In this document: positions 52,480-63,158 of the stretch, piece after piece
Layout: each line of letters begins with the position of its first letter
How positions within the stretch are numbered: position 1 is the stretch's first letter
From: Tridacna crocea
Lineage: Eukaryota > Mollusca > Bivalvia > Cardiida > Cardiidae
Length of the DNA: 64,000 nucleotides
Assembly (NCBI GenBank): GCA_943736015.1
Contig: OX031056.1
Coordinates: 65,995,277-66,059,276 of the forward strand
Direction of reading: 5' to 3'
The notes under the pieces: generated by a model
What the model was told of the DNA's origin: nothing
Databases searched by the model: none
The model's input: the letters and a program-made list of their open reading frames with translations, nothing else
Made by a program: the position numbers and the translations under genes

Positions 52480-53130
52480 ATGAACTGCAGGAATACTTCA
52501 CCAACTATCCTGCTGTACTAATTCTATTTCTAAATGATTAATGAGAAGATAACTCACTTCTCTCAATTTTCTTCAGTTACAAGCCCTTGAGTAGATGGCA
52601 CACCATGGCAAGATATTCATCACTCAGCGGTATCCAGCCATTTCTCGCACTCTATTTCACCTCCAAAGTGAAATAAATTCAAGAAAATTATCCAGAACTT
52701 GCATGTCTTTTCCTCTTTTTATCAATGCGTCAATTACGAAACGAGTTTATTCACTCTGAAACTAATTAAAACGAGGATGTCATTAAAATATTTAGTTTTG
52801 GGTTAAATTTTGGATATGTTTGTGTGATTTGCCTATTTACAGCAACAGTAATACTTGGCTTATTGATTTTTTAGTCATTAAAAGGGGGCTACTGTATTCA
52901 GTTTTTGATAATCTCAGCAAATATGGCTTATAACTCAAATATATGTATACCGAAAGCACGCAAATCATCATCAAAGTAGAAAGCAAAAAGTAAAAAAACC
53001 TAATTTAATGCTATTTCCATGATGGACTTCGCAGTTTCTTTAGATTTTGCACCAAATTTTCGCAAAGTCTTGAGGGAATATCACAAGATCAGTTCTCAAG
53101 ATGTGTAGAGTACGAAGATTCGCGTTTTGC
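52480..53130. other. Unassigned DNA
   Basis: No recognised family or coding frame over 650 bases. Confidence 0.4.
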
Positions 53131-53474
53131 GCGCATGTCATATTCTTCGAAGATTCGACCTGTCTAATATGACGCATCACTCTCCCCAAAGTTTGGGAGA
53201 TTGTAGTAATACGCGCTATAAAGTAGCATGGAGAAAATGACTTTTATCAATATGTTTGAGGAGAAATTAGGCCTGTTTTAGCTCCAGATTTCTCTAAACT
53301 GCTGATCATAGCTGAATGAATCGTACCAGCAAGCGTTTCATTGAGTAAACGTCTATTCTAGTTTGTAATTCAAAGTAATGGTTGTCGCATTGAAAAGTAG
53401 CCTGGTTCTGAACCTTGAATGCCCTAATTAGATAGATGTGTTTGTGTAGAATGCCATCTAGCGGGAGATAATGC
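53131..53474 (+). repeat. Family R repeat, copy R4
   Basis: GCGCATGTCATATTCTTCG to GCCATCTAGCGGGAGATAAT; same structure as R1. Confidence 0.85.
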
Positions 53475-53736
53475 TAAGATTCGTCTTCAAATCAGCATGA
53501 TGACGTCATCTGATGTAGCTAAAATAGTATAGGAGCTACCGATTGTAAAACGGCCATCACATTTATTAAAAGCCTTTTCAATATATCCTTAAGTTTATGC
53601 GATTTCAAAGAAGAATGTAACTATATGTAGTTGTATTTATCTGTGTTTTACAAAAACAAAAAACAATTTCAGGCTTGAAACTATACAGCTTCCTATAAAG
53701 CTACCATCGGCTGCACGAAAACGGCGACGCTCCTCG

Positions 53737-53921
53737 AAGGAAGTAAGGCAGACGACAAATTAAACATAAGTCAAAAATTAAAATTGGTTTCCGGCAGGGT
53801 AGGAAACACTGAGGGAAAAGGAAAAAATGCTGGTAAACAGCATTTTCTCCTTTTTCCTCAACGTTTTTTAAAAAGGCTTCTACCTCTAGGTCGTAAAAAC
53901 CAGGGATTGTTTGGTAAGGGT
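53737..53921 (+). mobile_element. Family A MITE, copy A27 (5' truncated)
   Basis: AAGGCAGACGACAAATTAAA; hairpin GGAAAAAATGCTGGTAAAC / AGCATTTTCTCC; end CAGGGATTGTTTGGTAAGGG, TTAA 53922-53925. Confidence 0.85.
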
Positions 53922-55203
53922 TTAATAAAAAAAAAAAATGACAATTTCAGACGATAGCAAAGGGCAAGTCGGACGCAGTTTAAAAGCTGTTTTAAGTTAA
54001 CGAAAAAAGCCAATTCAAGGACTTTATGTCGCCCACCTTTTATTAAACTTTGTCAAAGAGTAAGAACAAAAGTGACATGCACATAGACAGACTGTTTACA
54101 AAGCACCCAGTAAAGTCGCGACAAAAGTATAATAGGTAACGCAAGCGGACAGAGATCAATGTACCCAGTATCTAAATACATTTATGGTGTTTCAATTCAA
54201 AGAGACTACTTAAAGATCTAATCTAAAAAAAGATTCGGAAGACTTCACAAAGCCAACATCAACATCTTCAAACCATGTCTGAAACAAGTGTAAAGACAGA
54301 GTCTGACATGAGTTAGATTTTGAGATAAAACTTAAACAACGAGTCTAGGAAAAATGTTATTGAGCGAGCCTTTGGCGTACTTAATAAAAAATTTTCTTGA
54401 CAAGTTTCATGAAAATTCATTTCAAACGCCAACGAATATTAGATTTTTTCTTATCACATTACGATATTTCACGAAATATAGATCAGATGATGCAATTCCA
54501 CCCATAGATTTATGTATCAGCGGTTTCATTCATAAACCCATTCACTTCTTGAAATACGTACAAAATGACATAATAAATGACGTCACACAACTGTGATTTT
54601 ACACGAGTGTGTGATAAGAAAATTCGTAATGGTTATTTCACACTGAAGACGGGGGAGGTTATGTGATAAACTGATGTCGCAAAAACGCGCGCAGTAGCCT
54701 GCAGAATAATCACGTCCTCATTTATAGCCAATCGTGAATTGTTATTTATTCGTTCGAGGCTTATACCAAGAAGTAAGTCAACGACCGATACTTACAGCCA
54801 CGTCAATATAAACTGGTTCGCTACTTTCAGTACCTTGACTCGTGAAAGCAAAAGCATAGTGGTCAAAACTGTTGGATATTCTCTTTGTTCCTCTATAATC
54901 CGCCTAGACATGGTGGCGGCATCGCTGCACTTTAATACTCCCATGGTACTTAAGTTTGATTTGTTCTATTGTCAGCTTTCCCATCCTATGATATTTTTCT
55001 TGGAACCGCATTTCGTGCCGCTCAATTTTTGCGGTTCTTTTCTCTGATAATTTTCCTTTTTCGTGTGAAACTAACATTAAGCTGCAGTATTTGTCACTTT
55101 GTAATGACAACTGATGTGGTAGGCATGTATCTACAGAACTCAGTCTATTCTTTCTTCACGATTTAAACATTAAGCAGACACTTCGACAACAACTGTTCTT
55201 TAA

Positions 55204-55423
55204 TCCTTAACCACACAATGACGACTTTGTAGACCCTGAGAAAGAAGCCTTTTGAAAACATTGTGGGAAAAGGAGAAAATGCTGGTCACCAGCATTTTCT
55301 CCTTTTCCCACAATGTTTCCTACCCTATCAAAAGAAAATTTTACCTCTTGGGCCACACTGAGATTGTCGTCTGCAATTGCTTTCAACTCTCACAGGGCTA
55401 AAATTTTGTCGTCTGGTAAAGGG
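55204..55423 (-). mobile_element. Family A MITE, copy A28 (complete, 220 bp)
   Basis: TTAA 55200-55203 and 55424-55427. Perfect hairpin 55253-55317 (GGAGAAAATGCTGGTCACC). Lies inside element U. Confidence 0.92.
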
Positions 55424-55497
55424 TTAACTCTTTGCAAAGATCACTGTTGAGGCAGACAGCTCATAAGGTAACTTTCAGAATTCCATACTAGTATTAA

Positions 55498-55660
55498 GTC
55501 TTTACCAAACGGTAAAATTTTAGACTGGTCCAAACTGAAAACATTTGCAGACGACAAACTAAACGTAACTCAAAAGTTGAAATTTGTTTCCATCTGGGCA
55601 GAAAACATTGTGGGCTTCTATCTCAGGGTTGTAAAATACAGGCATTGTTTGGTACAGGGA
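55498..55660 (+). mobile_element. Family A MITE, copy A29, hairpin excised
   Basis: TTAA 55494-55497. CTTTACCAAACGGTAAAATT to AACATTGTGGG, then directly CTTCTATCTCAGGGTTG. Nearly the whole ~60-bp hairpin is missing while both flanks remain. Confidence 0.88.
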
Positions 55661-55664
55661 TAAT

Positions 55665-55760
55665 TAACCAACCATTTATATGAATGTTTCTAGTCTTATA
55701 TTTTAGAATTTTCTAAACTTGAAAGTAAAACATTTTCTGATTGGCCAAAACAACATTTTA
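55665..55760. mobile_element. Family H fragment, copy H4
   Basis: TAACCAACCATTTATATGAA to TTTCTGATTGGCCAAAACAA: left half of an H foldback. Confidence 0.65.
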
Positions 55761-55899
55761 TACCCGTCTATTTCGAAAATAATTGGAGACGACAAATTAT
55801 GGGTGGTTACCAGCTTTTTCTCCTTTTCCTGTAATGTGTTCAAAGGACTTCTTCCACGAAGTAATAAACAGAAGAGACAGTTTCGTTACGGTTAAACTT

Positions 55900-56340
55900 A
55901 AAGACGCTCTCTTACTGTTGCGTATCGGCTTGCGTACGTACGGGGAATCGCGATAAGAAAGGAACGCCGCGACAACGCCGCAGTAACGTCAAGTTACGTA
56001 GCTAATACTCTCTGGTACGTAGCACGATCTCCTTGTACGCGGAGGTGCGACGTTTTTTTAAGTCCTCATTTAAAAACATAGCATGCATGTAGCAGCACCG
56101 ATACGTCATGCCTAAGTCACACATACATGTACGCCGTAAAAGCGAAAACAACGCAGCAGTGGCGCCGAAGAAACGTAACTCAATCCCTTATAAGCCATAC
56201 GAACGCGTTGGTTACTTTGACTCGGTTGACTTATTTTGAACGAATGCCTGTAATGAAGTGAGCAGAGTATTTTTCATCGGTGCCCGCTGTATTTACGCAA
56301 CGACAACGCTACACATAAGACAGAAACGTCGTGCTAAGAT
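55900..56340. other. CpG-richer unassigned stretch inside U
   Basis: Higher CG content than its surroundings (GTATCGGCTTGCGTACGTAC, GGAACGCCGCGACAACGCCG). No gene or repeat match. It may be the core of element U or a separate insertion. Confidence 0.45.
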
Positions 56341-57125
56341 TCCCAGAAAAAATCCTTTATTTCATGTTTAGTAACCAGTCTCTAAGAAGTGACAGCGAAT
56401 GGTTTTGTAATACACAATAATTATTTACAGCCATGGATTAATTTCAAAAGCAGCGTCGTTTTGCATGTAATTTTCTAAATTTAATTGCTTGAACAACACC
56501 AGGGACGCCTTCACAATTTAGCTTTCTCGTAGTTAGTGAAATTAATGATATTTGTGCAGAATTCTCAGTGTTTTTTTTTTCATTTTTGTTTTTCAGTTAT
56601 TTCAGAAGAGACCATGTAGTAATGATTTAAATAGAGAATCTTACATAAATATTTAGGCCAATGTGTTATGATTTCTATGACGCGAGCCTTGGCGGTCCCA
56701 ATATACTGTGCATTTTATTATTGATAAAAATGTAAATAAAATGTACACGAATTTGAGATCCGATTTTTATCACATAACCTCCCTTGTTTTCAGTGTAATA
56801 TACTCATTACGAATTTTCTTATCTTATACACGTTTGATATCACATTTGTGTGACGTCATTTTGAGCTCATTTCACACTTATGAGTGAATGGGTCTCATGG
56901 AAAAACCACAGCAGCACTTATGGATTTTTTTTGCACCATCTGATCATTATTTTGTGAAATATCGTTATGTAATAAAAAGAATCTGACATTTGTGGGCTTT
57001 TGAGATAAGTTTTTATTGAACTCGTCAAGGAAAATGTTATTAAGCGAGCCAGAGGCTCACCTAATATCATTTCCCTAGACTCGTTTAATAAAATCTCATC
57101 TCAAAAGCCCACTCATGTCAGATCC

Positions 57126-58176
57126 TATTTATCTCAAAAGCCCATTCATGTCAGATCCTATATATCACATAAAAGAAATGAAAGTCAAATATGTACCTTT
57201 CAACCTTCATTGCCTTGAACCAATTTATCGTTGATTCTCATTAATTCGTGAATTGTCATATTTTCATATTTAGCTGTTTGCTATCAATACCTTTTGCTCA
57301 CTGTTTTTATCTGTTTTGCTGCTATGAAACCTTTTACAGACGTAAACATTCCTGAGAGGCTCTCTTAGCCGAAGAAATGGGTCAAAAACAGAATTAAAAG
57401 AAAAAGATCACAATTTATCGAAACCCATCAGTTTCCCCAATAATTCATCGGTTGTTTGTACATAATAACATTTATATACACTTAGTGCCCATGATTTCAA
57501 AGTACGATAAAGAAAATGCATCTGTGATTAGTTTAGAGCCTGTGACCTTTAGGAATACCCTTTAAATCACTTCATTTGACTACATTTGGAATTACTGTGT
57601 TTTTCCAAAATGATTCACGAAGTTATGGGAAATCTTCTGGTCAATTTCTGGTAGTGTTCAAATGTGTTTTAGGGTGATTTTGCAATGACAAATGAATTAA
57701 GTGTACTTTCCTTTGTACAATAATAATTTTCAGACCCATTCTCTCTCTAATACTTTTCCGGATATAATCGTTGATTTGTTTGTCTCTTTGAAAGAATGAA
57801 AATACCAGTAAGTTTCACGAATCTATGAGAAAAGTGTATACCCTTAACGGGTCCATGTTTACAGATGTAATTCTGTATGAAATGTGTAAATGCACAAGAA
57901 GACAGCTGTATGACATGCACATTGAAAGTAGACAGTTGACATTAAGGGCTAAATCGAACAAAATGTATTCTTTTATACTTTGAATAACTGATTGTCTTGG
58001 TTTGTTGAACGTGTTAATTAAACTATATTTCCGAACGTCTTGGCGACTATGACGTCATTTTTCCGCGACATGGCGCAGTGGTACAAAGTCCCGCATGTTT
58101 TGAAGTTGGTTTCGACAGCATCACGCGCTCATAACACTTGAAATAATCAGAAGCGACAACCAAAAGAAACGGATTA
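57126..58176. other. Sparse unassigned DNA
   Basis: Begins beside a 36-bp tandem duplication (CTCAAAAGCCCACTCATGTC / CTCAAAAGCCCATTCATGTC, 57093-57165). Nothing else recognised. Confidence 0.5.
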
Positions 58177-58250
58177 TCGGTTTACTTCAAAAACCTCGTA
58201 AATACAGCTTGCAACAAGCTGTAGTTACGAGGTTTTCGAAGTAAACCGAC
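58177..58250. repeat. Family D palindrome, copy D4
   Basis: TTTACTTCAAAAACCTCGTA, CAGCTTGCAACAAGCTG, TTACGAGGTTTTCGAAGTAA. Confidence 0.9.
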
Positions 58251-58930
58251 AATATGTATAATCTAAAATAAGTCATGGATTTATTACACTACGGGAGGCT
58301 TTTTTTTTGTGAGAAAGCTGTATAAGTCCAGATGTTTTCAGATCGAGGGTATAAAACTGTCGAAATTAATCCTTTGTCCGAAACGCATCGGTTGTGTGTC
58401 AGTTTGGTCTTTTGGATACCCTCAATAAAGTCTGTCTGACAAGCGTTTTCAACCGCCCATCAATAACCATTACAGAGTGACGACTCTATCGACTAATAGT
58501 GGCTTAGCACGAAAAAAGACGATCGTACCAAGTACATTCAGACAAGGAAGGATCTGAGAAGAAATTGTGCCAATAGAAATTGTCTGGGAGTGGAGAAAAA
58601 ATACGTCTGACGCAGAAACTTAATCTGCCAACTAAAACTTAAATCAAACAAGTCGAACGTGAAAATAATCGAATCAAAACTGCAGTCATACAAATTAACA
58701 ACACGGTTTCCAAGAATCGTAAACAGATTACAACAGTAAAGCTGAATTCGTACGATTCAATCAAAGGAATCCAGTGTAAAATATTCAGTCCGAACACGTA
58801 CGGCGAAATCAGCAGCTTCGTTTTAACAATCGTTATTTGAAGTGTATATCAAAATTAAAACTCCGTAATTGTTTTGCCTATCCACACAATCCTTCATTTC
58901 AACAACCATAACGAAGGCTGTTAAAAGAAA
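58251..58930. other. Unassigned DNA
   Basis: No coding frame or recognised repeat. Confidence 0.4.
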
Positions 58931-58931
58931 A

Positions 58932-59097
58932 GAGAAACGTTTTAAAATGAGAAAATCCTGTTAACCAGTATTTCACCCATTTTTTCTCCGCAATATTTTC
59001 TTCTCTCTACAAAGAAAAATATTAGAGCCAATTTCAATCTTTCGTATGCAAGTGCATACAATCAGGACAAGTCTAAAATTCCGTAGGGATGAAGTTA
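58932..59097 (-). mobile_element. Family A MITE, copy A30 (diverged)
   Basis: ATGAGAAAATCCTGTTAACC / AGTATTTCACCC hairpin remnant and AGGACAAGTCTAAAATTCCG right flank. Confidence 0.65.
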
Positions 59098-59114
59098 TCC
59101 ATAGGGAATTTTAA

Positions 59115-59187
59115 TTCTTTACCAAACAATCCCTAGTTTTCACGACCCCAAAAACATTGTGGGAAAAGGAGAAAATGCTGGTTATCA
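59115..59187 (-). mobile_element. Family A half-element, copy A31
   Basis: TTAA 59111-59114; CTTTACCAAACAATCCC; GGAGAAAATGCTGGTTA, where similarity stops at the hairpin centre. Confidence 0.82.
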
Positions 59188-59321
59188 AATAAAAGAGTAG
59201 AAGAATCGAATACGAAACGAAAAGAAAGGAAAAATTACCAAATTACTGCAATATTTGTTTTGATGCATTGACGGCTTTTTCACAAGATTTTCTTTACGAC
59301 AAACTATAGACTTGTCTTTAA

Positions 59322-59514
59322 CCCTTATCCTGGCAAACAAACTAAAAGTAAAATTTTCAATTCGATAGTAAACACCCAGTTATAGTTATTTCAAGGTTAT
59401 GTTGTGGGGATTAACATGTCCTTATCGGACAGTGTAGATCCAAGACCAGACTGCACGATCTTGATCAACACTGTCCGCAAAATGTCAGTGAGTTGTGCTT
59501 AGCAGATTTAGGGA
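59322..59514 (-). mobile_element. Family B MITE, copy B16, hairpin core deleted
   Basis: TTAA 59318-59321; tail TTTTCAATTCGATAGTAAAC; hairpin GACCAGACTGCAC joined directly to GATCTTGATCAAC, so the loop and inner right arm are missing. Confidence 0.85.
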
Positions 59515-59550
59515 TAATGTAATAGACGTGTCTCTGAAAGTATCTATAGA

Positions 59551-59791
59551 CAAGTTGGCTTCTTTAAAAAAGAAGCCAGGAGAGGTCAGCATAATGTTTT
59601 CAGATAGTTTATTCCTTATTAGTTCCATACATTTTGGTACATGTAAACAAACAAGTAAAATAAACCGCCGCGTAGAAACCCGATAATTATGCTTTACATG
59701 ACAGTCATTTGGCCCTCTTGTCGCTTTTTCAAGTTGCATGATCTTGTCAAGCTGTCTTCTTTCTCTTTTTAACGAAATTCTTCTTTTTTTT
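59551..59791 (-). repeat. Family T repeat, copy T2
   Basis: CAAGTTGGCTTCTTTAAAAA, AGAAGCCAGGAGAGG, GTACATGTAAACAAACAAG, ending TTTAACGAAATTCTTC; reverse of T1. Confidence 0.8.
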
Positions 59792-60128
59792 GCTGCTTAG
59801 ATTTATTTGCTTAGCGAAAAATTACAATTATTGAAAGGGTCATTTGCAGACATGGCAAATTGATTTAACAAATATTTTTCTGATATTCGTCATACAAAGA
59901 TAAGTTACCATGCCTATTTCCTGTTTCTGATTTTTGATTTCGCTTTATTTACAAAATCATGACGAAACAGACTGTGTATCAGCACAATTTCGCAAGAAAA
60001 ATGGATTTAGGCAGCAAATTCCGTGACACTCTACCTTTTAAACTCACCACTGTTGGAGAGGTCTAAATATCGTGAGAGGAGACAATGCAGGTCAACACAT
60101 TTTTTTTTACATTTTCCAAAACGCTAGC
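59792..60128. other. Unassigned DNA
   Basis: Nothing recognised. Confidence 0.4.
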
Positions 60129-60132
60129 TTAA

Positions 60133-60490
60133 AGTAGCAGACCCCGTTATACTTCTAGTGCGGTATGGTATGAAATTTCTTAATAGTTCATAAAACGGAT
60201 TTGTACACAGATAAAATACTGTTGCACATTTTTAATCAACCAGAAATTCCTTTGATGTCTTTTTGAAATTTTCTGTTGATCCTTTTGTTAGTTTCCTGAA
60301 AAGGGAAGTAATTATTATCTCCCTCTGTGATGAGAATATAGTGGTTTTAGATTTATAAATGATAATTCTAAGAAGGACAAAAAGGGAAAAATGGTTCGGT
60401 TAAAGTAGTAGAATAATACGCATTTTCAATCATACCAAATTTTATAGGATAATAATGGAAATAGATGTTTTGTATTACGGGTCCACTACC
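60133..60490 (+). mobile_element. Family E MITE, copy E5
   Basis: 358 bp between TTAA 60129-60132 and 60491-60494. AGTAGCAGACCCCG and CGGGTCCACTACC ends; interior CAGAAATTCCTTTGATGTCT, AATGATAATTCTAAGAAGGA. Confidence 0.9.
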
Positions 60491-60525
60491 TTAAAACCTT
60501 TTCCTCATTCATTGTAAAATTATAC

Positions 60526-60831
60526 CAGCCGATATAGCTCAGTAGGTAGAGCGTAGGACTCGTGAGCATAATGTTTCGGGTCACTACAGGTTGTGGGTTC
60601 GAATCCCCGGCTGGCCATCTAAACATACTAATAGTCTTTCGGATGAGACATTAAACGGAGGTCCCGCGTGACGGTGCTATACGCCGAGCACGTTAAAGAA
60701 CCAGGCGAAGCTCTCGGTAGTTTCGACCTGTATCCTTGCACTATCCCCCGTAACAACTAACCGTCTTCTGGGGGCGTCTCTCAGATGGGCAACCGGTAGC
60801 GACGATAAATAAACGGAAATAACCAACCAAT
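60526..60831 (+). mobile_element. tRNA-derived SINE, family S2
   Basis: Head GCCGATATAGCTCAGTAGGT, A box TAGCTCAGTAGGTAGAGCG and B box GGTTCGAATCCCCGG (with an extra ~15-bp insertion in the anticodon/variable region). The body CGGATGAGACATTAAACGGA, CACGTTAAAGAACCAGGCG resembles central domains conserved among animal SINEs. Tail AACGGAAATAACCAACCAA. Confidence 0.85.
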
Positions 60832-60836
60832 CGTAA

Positions 60837-60978
60837 AATTACAAGAAGTGTCATACAAAGTGTAGAAAACGATGCGAGAAAAAGGATAAAATACTTTTTA
60901 AAAGCATTTTTAACCTCCTCCCAAGACAGCATTTACAAGGCTTTTTTCTTAAGGTCGCAAAAACCACGAGATACCATG
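60837..60978 (+). mobile_element. Family A MITE, copy A32 (diverged)
   Basis: GTGTAGAAAACGATGCGAG, AAAGGATAAAATACTTTTTA, AAAGCATTTTTAACC, GGTCGCAAAAACCACGAGAT. Confidence 0.6.
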
Positions 60979-60982
60979 TTAA

Positions 60983-61203
60983 CTCATTACCAAACGACAA
61001 TATTTTAGCTTTGTCCAAATCGAAAGCATTTGCAGACAACAAAATAAAGGTGACAGAAAATTTGAAATTTGTTTTGTGAAAGGTAGAAAACATTGTGGGA
61101 AAAGGAGAAAATGCTGGTTAACAGCATTTTCTCCTTTTCCCACAATGTTTTCTAAAGGCTTCTTTCTTAGGATCATCAAAAGTAGGGATTGTATGGAAAT
61201 GGG
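60983..61203 (+). mobile_element. Family A MITE, copy A33 (complete, 221 bp)
   Basis: TTAA 60979-60982, right flank TTGA. CTCATTACCAAACGACAATA; hairpin GGAGAAAATGCTGGTTAAC plus complement; end ATTGTATGGAAATGGG. Confidence 0.9.
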
Positions 61204-61519
61204 TTGAGGGTATATAAAAGCATTCTTCAATGATATTAATATTATCGTCTGCAAAAACGATATCTATCCTTGTCGGACGCCATTAAACGTCTGCTGTAAC
61301 GTCTTGTTTGAATTATTTTTAGACCTTATGTCAGACATATTGCAATAGATATGGTTTTACAGATTCCATAAACGAAAGAAATGCAAAAAAAACATCTTTA
61401 TATGATCTTATGTCCTTTTAAAAATTATGAACATTAAAGTCTATGTCAGTTTACATAATTTTAGACGGATTTACTCGTTAGCATTTGTGTGGCATATATG
61501 ACTCGAATTATAAAGTGTG
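61204..61519. other. Unassigned DNA
   Basis: Nothing recognised. Confidence 0.4.
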
Positions 61520-61769
61520 CGTTCGAGGGAACAGAAAATATTGTTGAGAAAGGAGAAAGTGTCTGTAACCAGCATTTTCTCCGTTTCCTGATGCGAAAAT
61601 AAGTCGCAGACAAAAACTGAAATAAGACTCAACTTATGGAATTCGTCTTCGAATGAATAGGAAACATTGCGGGAAAAGGAGAAAATGCTGGAAACCAGCA
61701 TTTTCTCCTTTTCCCACAATGTTTTCAAATCCCCCTTTTCCCCATCGTCGTTAAAAGAAGAATTGTTTT
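61520..61769 (+). mobile_element. Two partial family A MITEs, copies A34 and A35
   Basis: A34 hairpin GGAGAAAGTGTCTGTAACC / AGCATTTTCTCC (61552-61584). A35 has GTCGCAGACAAAAACTGAAA and hairpin GGAGAAAATGCTGGAAACC plus complement (61678-61710). Confidence 0.8.
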
Positions 61770-61773
61770 TTAA

Positions 61774-61982
61774 CCAATTACCACACAATCCCTACTTTTG
61801 ACGACCCTGAGGAAGAGGCCTTGTAAAAAGATTGTGGGAAAAGGAGAAAATGTTTCCCCTTTTTCCGAAATGTTTTCTACCCCCTCACAAAACAAATTTC
61901 AAATTTTCAGTTGCTTTTATTTTGTCGTCTAGGAAAGATTTCGATTTAGACAACTCTAAACTTTTTGTCGTTTGGTAATGAG
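61774..61982 (-). mobile_element. Family A MITE, copy A36, shortened hairpin
   Basis: TTAA 61770-61773, right TTGA. ACCACACAATCCCTAC; GGAGAAAATGTTTCCCC: the inner hairpin (both GCTGG arms) is deleted but the stem base remains. Confidence 0.85.
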
Positions 61983-62371
61983 TTGAAGTTCTAATTCTTT
62001 TTTTATCAGAAGCTATATTTTCTGACTTTTGCTGATATTTCTTTTTGCCCTCTAAAGTAGACGATCATTTTTGCCGTCTCGCAGCGGGAGGCGTTTGAAG
62101 CGTCAACGAACGAAAGGCAAAAATATTCATCTGGTTCGTTTCTCCAAATTAGAAAATTATATTTGCCAATTGATTCGTAGGAAATGAAAAAATCTAACTA
62201 ATTATATCAAAAAGAAACCTTCTCTCATATTTGATTGAAAACAACACAAATTCGGGACACAAAATTGCAAATTTGATTGAGTAAGTTGCTTGCTGAATCA
62301 ATGCACTGCATTTCTTGGGGCTCTCATATATAGCTTGCAACAGTGAAAAGTGGCGTTCTGATAATTGGGTG
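61983..62371. other. Unassigned DNA
   Basis: Nothing recognised beyond a small GC patch GTCTCGCAGCGGGAGGCG (62075-62092). Confidence 0.4.
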
Positions 62372-62575
62372 AAATTTCGTCTCGGATCAGCCTGCGCAGT
62401 CCACGCAGGCTAATCCGAGACGGCACTTTGCGACTTTATTAGATTTTGTGTTACAGTAGACTCTGCGCGAAACAGAAATATACACAAAAGCGGAAAGTGT
62501 CGTTTCGGATCAGCCTGCGCGGACTGCGCAGGCTGATCCGAGACGACACTTTACGCAAATGTCTAAATGCTCCTT
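62372..62575. mobile_element. Family C' dimeric palindrome, copy 2
   Basis: TCGGATCAGCCTGCGCAGTC / CACGCAGGCTAATCCGAG and CGGATCAGCCTGCGCGGACT / GCGCAGGCTGATCCGAG, spacer TTTATTAGATTTTGTG. Opposite order to 47165-47405. Confidence 0.88.
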
Positions 62576-62650
62576 TTCCTGTGTTGCTTGCCATATAGCA
62601 TAAAAGGTGGAAGACTGGGTTTCTCGATCGTTTTATTATTATTTATTTAA

Positions 62651-62863
62651 CCCTTTACCAGACATTTAGTCTATTCTGAATTGAAACCACCTGCACTTAA
62701 ACATTTTGAACTTTAAAAAAAAAATAGCTGAATTTCTCTGATTGGGTAGACTACATTGAGGGAAATGGACCAGCCTTTCCTCCATTTCCCACAATGTTTC
62801 AAAAAGCTTTTATGTATAAGCCTACGTCTTGGTAGTTAAAACACGGGATCTTGTGGTTGAGGG
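62651..62863 (+). mobile_element. Family A MITE, copy A37 (diverged)
   Basis: TTAA 62647-62650; CCCTTTACCAGACATTTAG; shortened hairpin around GGGAAATGGACCAGCC; end ACGGGATCTTGTGGTTGAGG. Confidence 0.75.
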
Positions 62864-62916
62864 TAAAAAAAACGTTTACGTGATGCAAAAATATGAATAG
62901 CGTGGTAAAGGGTTAA

Positions 62917-63158
62917 CCCATTACTACACAATCCCTGCTTTTGATGACCAAGAGAAAGAAGCCTTTAGAAAACATTAGAAAACTTAAAAAAAAAAAATGT
63001 GGGAAAAAGAGAAAATGCTTGTAACCAGCATTTTCCTTTTCCCACAAAGTTTTCTACTCTTCACAAAACGAATTTCTAATTTTCAGCCACTTTTATTTTG
63101 TCGTCTGCAAATGCTTTCAATATGGTCAAACATAAAATTTTTGTCGTTTGGTAATGAA
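62917..63158 (-). mobile_element. Family A MITE, copy A38
   Basis: TTAA 62913-62916; CCCATTACTACACAATCCC; hairpin AGAGAAAATGCTTGTAACC / AGCATTTTCC with a short inserted A-rich stretch; end TTGTCGTTTGGTAATG. Just upstream, GTGGTAAAGGG is the end of another A copy. Confidence 0.85.

Larger units (their letters stand above)
54293..57125. mobile_element. Element U: 2.8-kb element with ~390-bp inverted ends
   Basis: 54293-54680 is a diverged reverse complement of 56757-57125. Matching blocks: ATTTTGAGATAAAACTTAAA with ATCTCAAAAGCCC; GTTATTGAGCGAGCC with GGCTCACCTAATATC; TTTCACGAAATATAGATCAG with CTGATCATTATTTTGTGAAA; GACGTCACACAACTGTG with ACATTTGTGTGACGTC. Each arm has its own small foldback (AAAATGTTATTGAGCGAG; AATTTTCTTGACAAG). 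The interior holds A28, A29 and H4 but no recognisable transposase. Confidence 0.75.

Noticed and set aside
54354..54596. 80-codon open frame as a gene
   Set aside because: It lies within the inverted end of element U and is not preserved in the other arm.
60526..60620. Functional tRNA gene
   Set aside because: A and B boxes are good, but an extra insertion disrupts the cloverleaf, and the SINE body and tail follow directly.
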